DNA of 44,418 nucleotides from an uncultured bacterium. GTDB taxonomy: Bacteria; Spirochaetota; UBA4802; JAGODF01. Shown here one piece after another: positions 1 to 7,280 of this stretch; position 1 is the first letter of the stretch, and every line of letters starts with the position of its first letter. The notes under the pieces are model-generated. The model ran no database searches. It had not been told where the DNA came from and saw nothing but the letters and a program-made list of their open reading frames with translations. Both the position numbers and the translations under genes were made by a program. The stretch spans positions 1-44,418 of the forward strand of contig CAKZSV010000049.1 in the NCBI GenBank assembly GCA_937921485.1, written 5' to 3'.

Positions 1-123
1 CACCTGCGCGTAGAAATACAGGCATCGAAAGTGAGCTTGCTTAAATGGATCATCGGATTGCTACTCACACAGACGATTACGATAATCGGAGTGATTGCAG
101 GCCTTTTCCAGGTGTTTAAATGA
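1..123 (+). CDS. C-terminal end of a membrane-anchored protein (5' end outside window)
   Basis: An open frame runs from the first base to a TGA at 121-123 and gives 40 residues. A short polar stretch is followed by a hydrophobic segment of about 25 residues (LLKWIIGLLLTQTITIIGVI), and the protein ends in FQVFK. This arrangement, a C-terminal transmembrane anchor right after what is usually a coiled coil, resembles DUF1640/CCDC90-type proteins. With only the tail visible, that family assignment is a guess. The next 18 bases lead straight into the palindromic repeat cluster. Confidence 0.5.
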   Translation, partial: HLRVEIQASKVSLLKWIIGLLLTQTITIIGVIAGLFQVFK

Positions 124-140
124 TATACCATTTCCACACC

Positions 141-302
141 GCCGTCATTGCAAGCCCGCTGGCTTCGAGAACCTCAGCCAGCGGGAAGGCGCGCCGTCAT
201 TGCGAGGAGCGCAGCGACGCGGCAATCCCTCCTTGCGTCAGTGCGCGCCCCGAAGGGCGCGATTGGCCCCCCGCAGGCTCGATTGGCCAATCGAGCCTGC
301 GG
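141..302. repeat. Palindromic REP-like repeat cluster, left copy
   Basis: The cluster contains the GTCATTGC / GCGAGGAGCGCAGCGAC type of sequence common in REP-like elements of many environmental bacteria. A stem CCCGCTGGCT (155-164) pairs with AGCCAGCGGG (176-185). A GCGCCC/GGGCGC stem follows, and then a perfect 32-base palindrome at 271-302 with 16-base arms (CCGCAGGCTCGATTGG and its complement) and no loop. The first stem and its loop recur almost unchanged at 1234-1264. It is noncoding, and the frames crossing it are spurious. Confidence 0.8.
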
Positions 303-398
303 CAACGTGGTAAAAATTGCTTTTTTTTGATGCTAATTTTAATGATGAAAGCGGTTTTTATAGGAGGAACCCATAATTTTATTCATAGGAGATTTAAT

Positions 399-608
399 AT
401 GAATAGGGCAAGCAAACTCTACAAACAAATAACACAACTTTCTGGTCCGGAAAAGAAAGCTTTGCTTATGCGACTGGTTAATGATGTTCAATCCAGCGAA
501 AGCAGTGATAAGCATTCGATTTTCGAAATCAAGGGCGTCGGAAGCAACATCTGGAATGATATGGACGCTCAGGACTATGTGTCTAAAGAACGTAATTCAT
601 GGACATAA
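399..608 (+). CDS. Small antitoxin-like protein preceding a PIN toxin
   Basis: 69 residues, starting at the ATG at 399 after an AGGAG at 387-391. Longer versions of the frame would run back through the repeat cluster and are rejected. The protein is helical and charged (MNRASKLYKQITQLSG at the start) with a tail ending in a SKERNSW stretch. I recognise no named domain. Its size, position and 10-base overlap with the downstream PIN gene are those of a type II antitoxin that would bind and neutralise the PIN RNase and repress the pair. The antitoxin role is inferred from context only. Confidence 0.65.
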   Translation: MNRASKLYKQITQLSGPEKKALLMRLVNDVQSSESSDKHSIFEIKGVGSNIWNDMDAQDYVSKERNSWT

Positions 609-1042
609 ATTCTCGCATTGCCAATCACAGGCGCATAATGATAGACACAGCGCCTTTAATTTATTTCATCGAAGACAGTGCGCCATACGGAAAGATCGCA
701 GGAACAATAATCAGCAGCGCTATTCAATACAATTGCAGCATCATAACATCAGTAATTACACTTGTTGAAGTTCTCACACAGCCCTTTCGAATGAAACAAT
801 TTGATATCGCTGAGAAGTATCGCGACGTACTGATTAATTCAAAAAACATTGCCGTGCTCCCCGTGGATTTCCTTATTGCTGAAAAAGCGGCTGAATTGCG
901 TGCAAAGTACCAGATTAAAACCCCCGACGCACTTCAGATTGCAACCTGCATTGAAAACAATGCGACATTATTCATAACCAATGATATGCATATCAAACGC
1001 GTGAAAGAAATTGAAGTTGTGGTATTGCATGATTTTTTATAA
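599..1042 (+). CDS. PIN-domain ribonuclease (VapC-like toxin)
   Basis: 147 residues of a PIN fold, a metal-dependent RNase that is usually the toxin of a type II toxin-antitoxin pair. The four acidic metal-ligand positions are visible: D16 in MIDTAPLIYFIE, E57 in TLVEVL, D110 in TPDALQIATC and D129 in ITNDMH, so the active site looks intact. The start at 599 overlaps the upstream small gene by 10 bases. A start at ATG 638 (just before IDTAPL) is also possible and would remove 13 residues before the conserved core. The pair sits between two copies of the same palindromic repeat cluster, which suggests it travels as an accessory module. Confidence 0.85.
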   Translation: MDINSRIANHRRIMIDTAPLIYFIEDSAPYGKIAGTIISSAIQYNCSIITSVITLVEVLTQPFRMKQFDIAEKYRDVLINSKNIAVLPVDFLIAEKAAELRAKYQIKTPDALQIATCIENNATLFITNDMHIKRVKEIEVVVLHDFL

Positions 1043-1080
1043 ATCACATTACATCTCTAAAAGTAAGCCCTACATCATGT

Positions 1081-1316
1081 CGCCCGCCGTAATTGCGAGG
1101 CGCGCAGCGACGAAGCAATCCCCTTTCGTGCAAATAATGAGATTGCTTCATCCCGACTTCGTCGGGATTCGCAATGACACACGCACCATCGACGGTGCGG
1201 CAATTGCGATAGCGCTCCCGCCGTCAAAGCGTACCCGCTGGCTTCGAGAACCTCAGCCAGCGGGAAAGCGCGCCCTGAGGCTCTCGAAGGGCGCGCTGTC
1301 ATCCTGAGGGTGCGCA
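1081..1316. repeat. Palindromic REP-like repeat cluster, right copy
   Basis: The cluster begins with a degenerate GTAATTGCGAGG...GCGACGAAGCAATC unit, pairs with GATTGCTTC...TCGCAATGAC near 1141-1181, and continues with the stem CCCGCTGGCT (1234-1243)/AGCCAGCGGG (1255-1264), which matches the left cluster. A CTCGAAGGGCGCGC stretch and GTCATCCTGAGG follow, the latter another common repeat motif. It lies between the PIN toxin gene and the convergent DUF362 gene and may also act as a transcriptional barrier. No gene is credible here. Confidence 0.8.
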
Positions 1317-1333
1317 GCATACGAGTCACGCCG

Positions 1334-2482
1334 CTATTTCCCCCACTGCAAAAGCCCTTTTTTCAACACAATCGCTTCATTCGGGCATGTCTCCAGACAG
1401 CAAAAGCAGCGGATGCATTTACTCGAATTGAACGCGGGCACCCGCGCATCTTTTTGTTCAATAATAGCCCCTGCCGGACAGACGCGCCGGCAATAGAAAC
1501 ACAGGGTGCATTTTCCTTCCACCGGTATGGGCCGCTCCACAAAGAGATTTTTCAGCGCAGGGGTGATGGAACTCCAGAATCGGCTTTTGAGCACCGAGGT
1601 TTTCGATGGGACAAAGTCGGCAATTTTCATTTTTTCAATATCGTCGCCTTTGATGCTAATATCAGCTGGCGAGTTTATGCCGAAGCTTCGCCGAAATGAT
1701 CTTGTAATCGTAAAGATTTTATTTATATCAAAATTCACCAATTTTGCCGCCACCACATCAACCGCAACTGCATCAGCACCTGCAATTACCGCACCGATTT
1801 TTTTCGGCTTGCCCGATGGTCCCGGTCCCTCGCCTTCCAGGCCCACCACCGCGTCCATCATGTGCAAAAATTCTTTCTTTTTTTCAAAGCCGAAAAGCGT
1901 TGCGCCATACAGATCCAGGAGATATTCGCTGAATTCAACCGGGTCGGGCACTTTCATGTGCATCTGCGCTTTTTTTGTGCCTGGAATTGTGCCGAAGAGA
2001 TTTTTCACCGCTCCGGTGAGGTAGGTGAGGCTGTGGCTTTTCAGCTTTGGAAGATTGATGATGACATCAGCATCAAAAAAAGCCTCGGAGATTTCATGCG
2101 TCTTATAGCGACACGCGCCTTCCCAGTGCAATGGGCGGGTGATGGTATTATCGGCAATTTCCAGACCAAGGCTTTGCGCCACCTCTCCAATTCCTGTTTT
2201 TTTCAGTGCGCTTGAAAGCGCAAAGAAATTCGGCGAATCAATCACACACACGTTGTTTGTCTCATCCAGCACAAGTTCCGCCACCGCCCGAAAAAACGCC
2301 GGATGCGTGGTCACCGCCCGCTCCGGGGCAATGGGCATGAGAAGATTTGGCTTCAGAATGACACGCTTCCCGCGAAGGAATGATAATGTAAAACCGGAGA
2401 GTTCTATCGCCTTTGCGACAGCTTCTTTAAGGACATCATCATCATAGCTTGCGCATACAACTAGACTGACCCGTGTGTGCAT
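1334..2482 (-). CDS. DUF362 protein with C-terminal 2x[4Fe-4S] ferredoxin domain
   Basis: 382 residues. The N-terminal and central part is a DUF362 domain, with ILKPNLL near residue 45, VIDSPN, the NLPKLKSHSLTYLTGAVKN signature near 145-165, and GLEGEGPGPSGKPK. It is followed by a bacterial ferredoxin domain with two clusters, CTLCFYCRRVCP (about 322-333) and CIRCFCCLETCP (about 356-367). The family is thought to be redox-related, but its reaction is not established. The gene is convergent with the toxin pair and diverges from the Gfo/Idh fragment. The intergenic region of 213 bases holds ATGTGG boxes. No signal peptide is seen, so it is probably cytoplasmic. Confidence 0.88.
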   Translation of the reverse strand: MHTRVSLVVCASYDDDVLKEAVAKAIELSGFTLSFLRGKRVILKPNLLMPIAPERAVTTHPAFFRAVAELVLDETNNVCVIDSPNFFALSSALKKTGIGEVAQSLGLEIADNTITRPLHWEGACRYKTHEISEAFFDADVIINLPKLKSHSLTYLTGAVKNLFGTIPGTKKAQMHMKVPDPVEFSEYLLDLYGATLFGFEKKKEFLHMMDAVVGLEGEGPGPSGKPKKIGAVIAGADAVAVDVVAAKLVNFDINKIFTITRSFRRSFGINSPADISIKGDDIEKMKIADFVPSKTSVLKSRFWSSITPALKNLFVERPIPVEGKCTLCFYCRRVCPAGAIIEQKDARVPAFNSSKCIRCFCCLETCPNEAIVLKKGLLQWGK

Positions 2483-2497
2483 TATGTATCTCCTGAA

Positions 2498-2560
2498 ATG
2501 TGGTCCACATCGGCATCAGCAATCGTCCCATGTGGCATACTCATACAATGGTACATGTGG
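2498..2560. promoter_or_regulatory. Cluster of three ATGTGG boxes
   Basis: A 13-base palindrome ATGTGGTCCACAT lies at 2498-2510, and two further ATGTGG copies lie at 2530-2535 and 2555-2560. All are in the divergent region between the DUF362 gene and the Gfo/Idh fragment. They could be operator half-sites, but no cognate regulator can be named. Confidence 0.3.
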
Positions 2561-2592
2561 AAAATTTTGCGGATATTGCAACAAAAATATTA

Positions 2593-2621
2593 TTGACATT
2601 TATGCAATACTATTTTATAAT
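2593..2621 (+). promoter_or_regulatory. Strong sigma-70 promoter with candidate IclR operator in the spacer
   Basis: TTGACA (2593-2598) and TATAAT (2616-2621) are separated by 17 bases, a perfect consensus. The spacer contains GCAATACTATT (2604-2614), which is identical to the first 11 bases of the palindrome at 7523-7535 in the promoter facing the cupin/BKACE/RpiB/IolD genes. A protein bound here would block RNA polymerase. The promoter reads into the Gfo/Idh fragment, with a predicted leader of about 70 bases and a GGAGGG ribosome site at 2686-2691. Confidence 0.7.
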
Positions 2622-2695
2622 ACGCAATATATCATAAAGCAAAATTCGGGTGGCTTCAACGCCATGCTAAGAAAAGGCACAATCGGAGGGCCGAA

Positions 2696-3250
2696 ATGCA
2701 AAAACTCAATGTCGCATTCATTGGCCTCGGCAGAATCGCTGACCTGCATTTTGAAGGATATAAAAACAACAAAAAAGCGCAGCTCTATGCCGTCTGCGAC
2801 ACAAACACGGAACTGGTTAAAAAGCGAGAAACCCAATGGAAAGCTGTTGCCGGCTATCGCGATGATACTGAACTCCTTTCCGACCCCCGCGTGGATGCAG
2901 TGGAAATCCTCACGCCACACACCTCGCACGAGCGCATCGCCGTTGCAGCGGCACAAGCAGGTAAGCACATCGCGTTGCAAAAGCCAATGACTATTGATCT
3001 TGCAAGTGCTGACCGCATTCTTGAAGCAACAAAGCAATCGGGAAAAATTTTCCGCGTCACCGATAACTACGCGTTCTATCCGCCGATCAGGATCGCAAAA
3101 AAAATCATCGAAAATGGCGACATTGGTAATCCCATCAGCATTCGAATCAAATTTATCGGCGGCGGAAGTGGCGGCTGGTATGTGCCGCCGGAAGCATGGC
3201 AGTGGCGCCTCAAAGAGAACACCGAAAGCGGCGGTATTCGCGGCTTTGAC
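2696..3250 (+). pseudogene. Gfo/Idh/MocA-family dehydrogenase, 5' fragment
   Basis: About 185 residues of an NAD(P)-dependent sugar or cyclitol dehydrogenase. The start is a Rossmann fold, NVAFIGLGRIADLHFEGY, followed by VDAVEILTPHTSHERIAVAAAQAGKH, the family's QKPM variant of EKP (LQKPMTIDLASADRIL), and the second-domain start VTDNYAFYPPIRIAKKIIENGDIG. After WQWRLKENTESGGIRGFD the similarity ends, where the family needs about 150 further residues. In the same bases an SCP2 domain continues in another frame, so the gene has lost its 3' half by deletion. It retains a strong promoter and ribosome site, so the truncated product may still be made. Confidence 0.8.
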
Positions 3251-3644
3251 ACAAAAGACGCGCAAAGGATTGCTCGACCACCTCGGACTCTCACCAAATT
3301 TCGCAAAATACGCGCCGCAGGCAAAAAGGCTCACAGAGGATTTCCTGAACAGATTCAATCCCGATGCGGTAAAAGGCTGGTTCTGCACCATCGCCCTTGC
3401 GGTTTCGGAAGAAGGGCAAACGCCCGGCTTCACGTACGCACTATTCATTCAAAACGGTGCGCTCCGCATCCAGGAAGGGACGCTCCCGGACGCGGCGGAT
3501 ATCACCCTCAAAGCTTCTGCGGGCGCATGGGCCGCTATACTTCTCAGAAAAAAGCGCATCGAGATGGCATATCTGCAGGGTTTGATAAAAATAGAAGGAA
3601 AAGCTGAAGAAGCGTTAAAATTGCGCTCTGCCTTTGGGATATGA
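3240..3644 (+). pseudogene. SCP2 sterol-carrier-like domain, 3' fragment
   Basis: From about 3240 the frame that differs from Gfo/Idh encodes ALTQKTRKGLLDHLGLSP, FLNRFNPDAVKGWFCTIALAV, a segment rich in beta strands, and ADITLKASAGAWAAILLRKK...MAYLQGLIKIEGKAEEALKL. The last part is the typical end of SCP2-like lipid-binding domains. No start codon or ribosome site of its own is visible at the junction. It looks like the tail of a longer protein whose 5' part was lost in the same deletion that removed the 3' half of Gfo/Idh. It ends eight bases before a palindromic repeat. Confidence 0.65.
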
Positions 3645-3651
3645 ATGAACC

Positions 3652-3736
3652 GTCATTGCGAGTTCCGACGAAGTTGGAACGAAGCAATCTCAATTGAGAA
3701 ATAGGATTGCTTCACCCTTGCGGGGTGCGCAATGAC
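3652..3736. repeat. Single palindromic REP-like element
   Basis: An 85-base unit bounded by GTCATTGCG (3652-3660) and its exact complement CGCAATGAC (3728-3736). Inside, GAAGCAATCTC and GGATTGCTTC pair, and a shorter CCGACGAAGTTGG hairpin is present. It is the same element type as the pieces in the clusters near 141-302 and 1081-1316. Its right end is exactly where a symporter reading frame becomes recognisable, so it marks the breakpoint that removed that gene's 5' part. Confidence 0.85.
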
Positions 3737-4127
3737 TGGAACAGTACTTTTTGTGTGGGCAGGCGTGAGTGTTTCCACAGTGTTTTTCAGCCCGTGGGCA
3801 ATGATACCCGATACTGTGGAATATTCACAGTGGAAAACAGGACTTAGAAGAGAAGGCGTCATCTACGGCTTTTTTTACTTCAGCCAGAAATTAGCCGCTG
3901 CCTGTGCGGGTTTTATAACCGGTGTTGGGCTCACGTTGTGCGGATACATTCAGCCAAAATTTATTAATAAAATATTGACTGCACAACTGCAGAGTGTTGA
4001 CACCCTTGTTGGAATAAAGATTCTTGCCACGCTTATTCCGCTGGCATTGATTATTTGCGGCATTATTTTTATAAGCCTTTTCCCCATAGATGAGAAAATG
4101 CACAAGGAGTTATTGAAAAAAATTTGA
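3732..4127 (+). pseudogene. GPH-family (MelB-like) sugar:cation symporter, C-terminal fragment
   Basis: 131 residues with three hydrophobic spans. Family motifs visible are MIPDTVEYSQWKTGLRREGV and YGFFYFSQKLAAACAGFITG, which are typical of the last third of glycoside-pentoside-hexuronide:cation symporters. The family usually has about 450 residues, so about 300 are missing. The only ATG overlaps the terminal bases of the repeat at 3652-3736, and there is no ribosome site, so the piece is probably not expressed. Next to a Gfo/Idh fragment and a catabolic cluster, it was plausibly the importer of the same sugar or cyclitol. Confidence 0.75.
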
Positions 4128-4155
4128 ATTTTTAAGTCCATGAAAGGTAAAAATA

Positions 4156-4184
4156 TTGACAAAATTTTGCCCTTGTAGTACATT
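4156..4184 (+). promoter_or_regulatory. Promoter of RelE-like toxin operon
   Basis: TTGACA (4156-4161), 17 bases, TACATT (4179-4184). The predicted start of transcription falls at about 4190-4191, on the ATG of the toxin gene itself. No Shine-Dalgarno sequence precedes that ATG, so the mRNA would be leaderless. Confidence 0.55.
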
Positions 4185-4190
4185 GTTTAC

Positions 4191-4460
4191 ATGATTTATT
4201 ATGAAAAAGAAGTCAAAAAATCTTTGAAAAAAGGCACTATTCCTCAGAGAGTTTTTAATCTTTTTCATAATGCTTTTTTATCATTAAATTTAACGAAGGA
4301 TTTCAATTTATTTGACATTAAAAAAGTAAAGGGTAATTTTAAACGCGATTATTATAGAATGAGAAAAGGGAAATACCGTGCTATTTTTTATGTTGAAGAT
4401 GAAAATTATTATATAATTTACATTGGCAAACGAGAGGAGGTATACGATAAATGGGTGTAA
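4191..4460 (+). CDS. RelE/ParE-superfamily toxin
   Basis: 89 residues. The basic, aromatic C-terminal half (KVKGNFKRDYYRMRKGKYRAIFYVEDENYYIIYIGKREEVYDKW, read as consecutive segments) matches the beta-strand core of RelE-like ribosome-dependent mRNA interferases: a YRxRxGxYRAIF strand followed by IIYIGKREEVY. The gene is much more AT-rich than its neighbours, which suggests recent transfer. It overlaps the downstream antitoxin gene by 10 bases, and the toxin comes first, as in HigBA-type operons. There is no ribosome site, and the promoter lies so close that translation is probably leaderless. Confidence 0.8.
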   Translation: MIYYEKEVKKSLKKGTIPQRVFNLFHNAFLSLNLTKDFNLFDIKKVKGNFKRDYYRMRKGKYRAIFYVEDENYYIIYIGKREEVYDKWV

Positions 4461-4666
4461 CAAGCATTAGGTTTAACGTAAAAGAAGAAAAGATACTGAA
4501 AATACTCAAAAAATATTACAATTGTGATTCTTCATCTCTCATAAAAAAGTCACTCTTCGAGTTGTATCAAGATATCAAAGACCGCGAAATAATCGAAAAG
4601 TTTGAAAAAAAGGAAAAAAGCGGTAAAACAAAATTTTCCACCATAGAAGAATTAGTACATAAATAA
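4451..4666 (+). CDS. Ribbon-helix-helix-like antitoxin of the RelE-type toxin
   Basis: 71 residues. The N-terminus TSIRFNVKEEKILKILKKYYNCDSSSLIKKSLFELYQDI fits a ribbon-helix-helix DNA-binding domain (one strand, two helices). The C-terminal half is charged and probably disordered, which is how RelB/DinJ-like antitoxins wrap the toxin. It is translationally coupled to the toxin by a 10-base overlap, with GAGAGGAGG about 10 bases upstream. The last 15 bases overlap the convergent 3' end of the IolD-like gene, so this module appears to have landed in that gene. Confidence 0.78.
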   Translation: MGVTSIRFNVKEEKILKILKKYYNCDSSSLIKKSLFELYQDIKDREIIEKFEKKEKSGKTKFSTIEELVHK

Positions 4667-6367
4667 TCGCACTCCTACCACCCAAGCCTGTGCAAAGAAG
4701 GCTCTGACCCCATCCACCGCATGTGCCATTGCGATATAATCCACCTCAACTGAGTCGGATGTTTTATATTCGTTCCCATACTGTGCATACTGCAGACCAG
4801 TAATGGCCGCCATCCTTCTGTTGTCGAAGATCACAATGATGCCATGAGCCCCGTGCTGTACCCCATCAATCAAAATCTGCGGATTCATCATAAAGCTGCC
4901 GTCGCCGCAGAATGCAATCATTGGTTTCTGTATAATGCCCGATACAAGCACCGAAGAAGATGCAAATCCCATGTACGATGCGCCGGTTTCGGTGATGGTT
5001 TGCCCTTCATGTTCGTCTTCAACTATCTGAAAACCATTAGCCTGCACATCGCCTGCGTCAAATACCTTGATGTAATTATGCGTATCTGCAAAATCGCACA
5101 CGGTTTTGATTGCAGCCGGCTGGGTCAGCACTTCTCGCTTCCAGACTTCATCATACAGCACGGGATTATCAAAACGCTTCTGTTTGAACGACTGCCACCC
5201 GGCTTTTTTTTCTTTGAGAGCGGCAAGCCACTGCGAAGCATTATTGCTTTTATTGATGGAATGATCGCGCACATGCGCAATCCATCTTCGAAGATTTTCC
5301 CGTGCGTCGCCCACGATGCTCACGCTGCGGTTATAATGAAACGCATGATCGGCGCTCGTGTTGAAATTGATGATGGCGCGCGCGTTTTTCCATGCTGTGC
5401 CAGAGCAGTCCCACTGGCATACTGCACGAGCGCCGATGACGATCACCGTGTCTGCTTCATTCATGGCATAATTTCCGCACAGCGAACCTTTCGAGCCGCC
5501 AACGCTCATGTAGCGCGGATGAGAATACGGGACAATCCCCGTGCTGGAAGGTCCGCTTACGATGGCTGCGTCTAAAAGCTCCGCCACTTCCATTATCTCT
5601 TTCCCGCATCCGCGCGCGCCGTTACCAAGCTTTATGGTGATTCTTTGGGCATTTCGCACGATATCCGTCGCTTTCCGGAACACTTCATCATCGGCACACA
5701 CGGAAGCAGGATATCTATACGCAGAGGGCAATTGCAGCAGATTAAAATTTTTCAACACCGCCGGTTGCACATTCATAGGTGCCAGCAGAAAAAACGGCTG
5801 AGCAAACGGCATGCCGGTGGTAACGGCCCCCCGCTTTAGGGCCGCCGTAATCGACCACGGTTCATAGAGCGCATAGGCATTCCCCATCACACTGCACAAT
5901 TTAAGAAAAAGACCCTGTTCATCTTTTGGTATTTGCTGCATATTGAAGCCTTCATCGTGTGTTGTTTCATCACCATAGATATGATACACCCCAACACCAT
6001 TAGAAGCAGAAGCAAGTGAGCCGGCACACGCATGCAGTGCACCCGGGCCAATGGACGTTATCACGGCAGCAACTTCACCTGTTAAAAGCCCCAGCGCTGT
6101 CGCTGCATGAGCTGCTGCGGTTTCATGGCGAACATTATACGTACGAACCAATTCATGTTCTTCATATACTCTGAGCACCTCCCCAATGTCGGTTGAACCG
6201 TGCCCAAAAATGCCAAAGTATTTTGTAACATGTTGTTTCATAAGGCCAAGGACGATAGCCTCTGATACGGTTATATCCTGATAGTGAGCAATCGCTCCCG
6301 CATAAATCGCATTATCAAGAGAGCCGTGCTGTACAATTGCGCGGGCGCGCGTATATCGTGCATTCAT
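4652..6367 (-). CDS. TPP-dependent enzyme, IolD/acetolactate-synthase-like, 3'-truncated
   Basis: 571 residues from the ATG at 6367, chosen because GAGAGG lies 8 bases upstream and similarity begins there. Three thiamine-pyrophosphate enzyme domains are in order. The N-terminal domain has YFGIFGHGS, the catalytic-type glutamate in YNVRHETAAAHAA, and TSIGPGALH. A central NAD/FAD-like domain has IIVSGPSSTG and DTVIVIGARA. The C-terminal domain has the TPP motif IAFCGDGSFMMN...VIFDNRRM. The closest known role I can suggest is trihydroxycyclohexanedione hydrolase (IolD) of inositol breakdown, but the protein is divergent and the substrate is open. Family members run 60-80 residues longer. Here the end (AQAWVVGVRLFMY) looks foreign and overlaps the toxin-antitoxin module, so the enzyme may be inactive. 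Confidence 0.72.
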   Translation of the reverse strand: MNARYTRARAIVQHGSLDNAIYAGAIAHYQDITVSEAIVLGLMKQHVTKYFGIFGHGSTDIGEVLRVYEEHELVRTYNVRHETAAAHAATALGLLTGEVAAVITSIGPGALHACAGSLASASNGVGVYHIYGDETTHDEGFNMQQIPKDEQGLFLKLCSVMGNAYALYEPWSITAALKRGAVTTGMPFAQPFFLLAPMNVQPAVLKNFNLLQLPSAYRYPASVCADDEVFRKATDIVRNAQRITIKLGNGARGCGKEIMEVAELLDAAIVSGPSSTGIVPYSHPRYMSVGGSKGSLCGNYAMNEADTVIVIGARAVCQWDCSGTAWKNARAIINFNTSADHAFHYNRSVSIVGDARENLRRWIAHVRDHSINKSNNASQWLAALKEKKAGWQSFKQKRFDNPVLYDEVWKREVLTQPAAIKTVCDFADTHNYIKVFDAGDVQANGFQIVEDEHEGQTITETGASYMGFASSSVLVSGIIQKPMIAFCGDGSFMMNPQILIDGVQHGAHGIIVIFDNRRMAAITGLQYAQYGNEYKTSDSVEVDYIAMAHAVDGVRAFFAQAWVVGVRLFMY

Positions 6368-6383
6368 TGCGAGCCTCTCATAA

Positions 6384-7010
6384 TTACATTCTTCTCCGAA
6401 TTGCCTCTTCCAAAGATGCATCATCAATCGTCTCGACATCCAGTATTTCTGCAAAACCTGGATAGTGCAGCACGGGCATAACCACCTCATCAGGCAACGC
6501 GCGTACAATATCTGCCATGGATTTGTGCGATATACTAGAAATTGCTGCAAGCAGCTGCAGGGATTCCTTCTGCGATTCCTTCCTGTGCTCCGGATACCCG
6601 CACCCCGATTCCACACTGAAAAGTGCATCAAAGATAAATTTTAAATTTTGTTCTGAAGCCCAGCCGTATCCCTGGTTGAGCATAAGAGAAATGCAGTTGC
6701 CACCATTTATCTGCGTAAACAGCCACGCATCGAGCGGGGTGATGATGTGGCCGCAGAAGACACCTGGATACTGCATCACCGCATTTAAGAATCCCTGTCC
6801 GGTACCGCAACCGCCCACTACCATATCAGCGCGTTTCGTGTTCAGCAAAAGTGCCGCCATAAATCCTGTATGGATATAGGTAAGTTCCGGCTTGGCGCCT
6901 GATTGCGTCATTCCTGCGTTAATGATTTCATGTCCCCTTCCTTTAATGACCGCAATGACGTCTTTATTTTTGTCTGCTGCGCTTGTTTCGTTTATTACTG
7001 CAATTTTCAT
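6384..7010 (-). CDS. RpiB/LacA/LacB-family sugar-phosphate isomerase with C-terminal extension
   Basis: 208 residues. The first 150 are the RpiB/LacAB fold: MKIAVINETSAADKNKDV, ADMVVGGCGTGQGFLNAVMQYPGV with the substrate-binding GCGTG loop, and HIITPLDAWLFTQINGGNCISL. A C-terminal extension of about 55 residues is typical of longer family members that act on tetrose or branched sugar phosphates instead of ribose 5-phosphate. It probably interconverts an aldose and ketose phosphate in the cytoplasm. The start codon overlaps the stop of the BKACE fragment (ATGA). The next gene, the IolD-like enzyme, begins 16 bases downstream, so all belong to one leftward operon. Confidence 0.85.
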   Translation of the reverse strand: MKIAVINETSAADKNKDVIAVIKGRGHEIINAGMTQSGAKPELTYIHTGFMAALLLNTKRADMVVGGCGTGQGFLNAVMQYPGVFCGHIITPLDAWLFTQINGGNCISLMLNQGYGWASEQNLKFIFDALFSVESGCGYPEHRKESQKESLQLLAAISSISHKSMADIVRALPDEVVMPVLHYPGFAEILDVETIDDASLEEAIRRRM

Positions 7011-7280
7011 TGTATTGCTCCTATGCCTAAAATTTCACGCGCTTCTTTGGTGGAAGCGATCTCTCGTCCAAGCTCGCGCGCAAGCCGTACCACACGCTCC
7101 ACTAATTGGGCATTGGTTGTTGCGAGAACTCCTCTTGTATAAAACACATTATCTTCAAGACCTGTGCGCACATGTCCTCCCATAAGGATACTCATGGTAT
7201 TCATTGCGCGCTGGCACTTTCCAATGCCAGAAACATTATACATGCTTCCCTCCGGCAGGTGGCGCAGCATAACAAGAACC
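7007..7280 (-). pseudogene. Beta-keto acid cleavage enzyme (BKACE/DUF849), C-terminal fragment
   Basis: About 90 residues. They contain the family's C-terminal signature: GIGKCQRAMNTMSILMGGH, VRTGLEDNVFYTRGVLATTN, AQLVERVVRLARELGR and EAREILGIG. BKACE enzymes condense a beta-keto acid with acetyl-CoA to give acetoacetate and a CoA ester, and have about 280 residues, so two thirds are missing. Upstream the frame meets a cupin fragment in another frame within a few bases, near GGCACGGGCACGG. The missing part includes the metal-binding and catalytic regions, so activity is not expected. Confidence 0.8.

Noticed and set aside
120..398. Longer reading of the small antitoxin gene, and other frames through the repeat cluster
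   Set aside because: The extra residues come from the palindromic repeat. The ATG at 399 has its own AGGAG site.
141..1316. CRISPR array
   Set aside because: The repeats are palindromic, unevenly spaced and without unique spacers of constant length. No cas genes are present.
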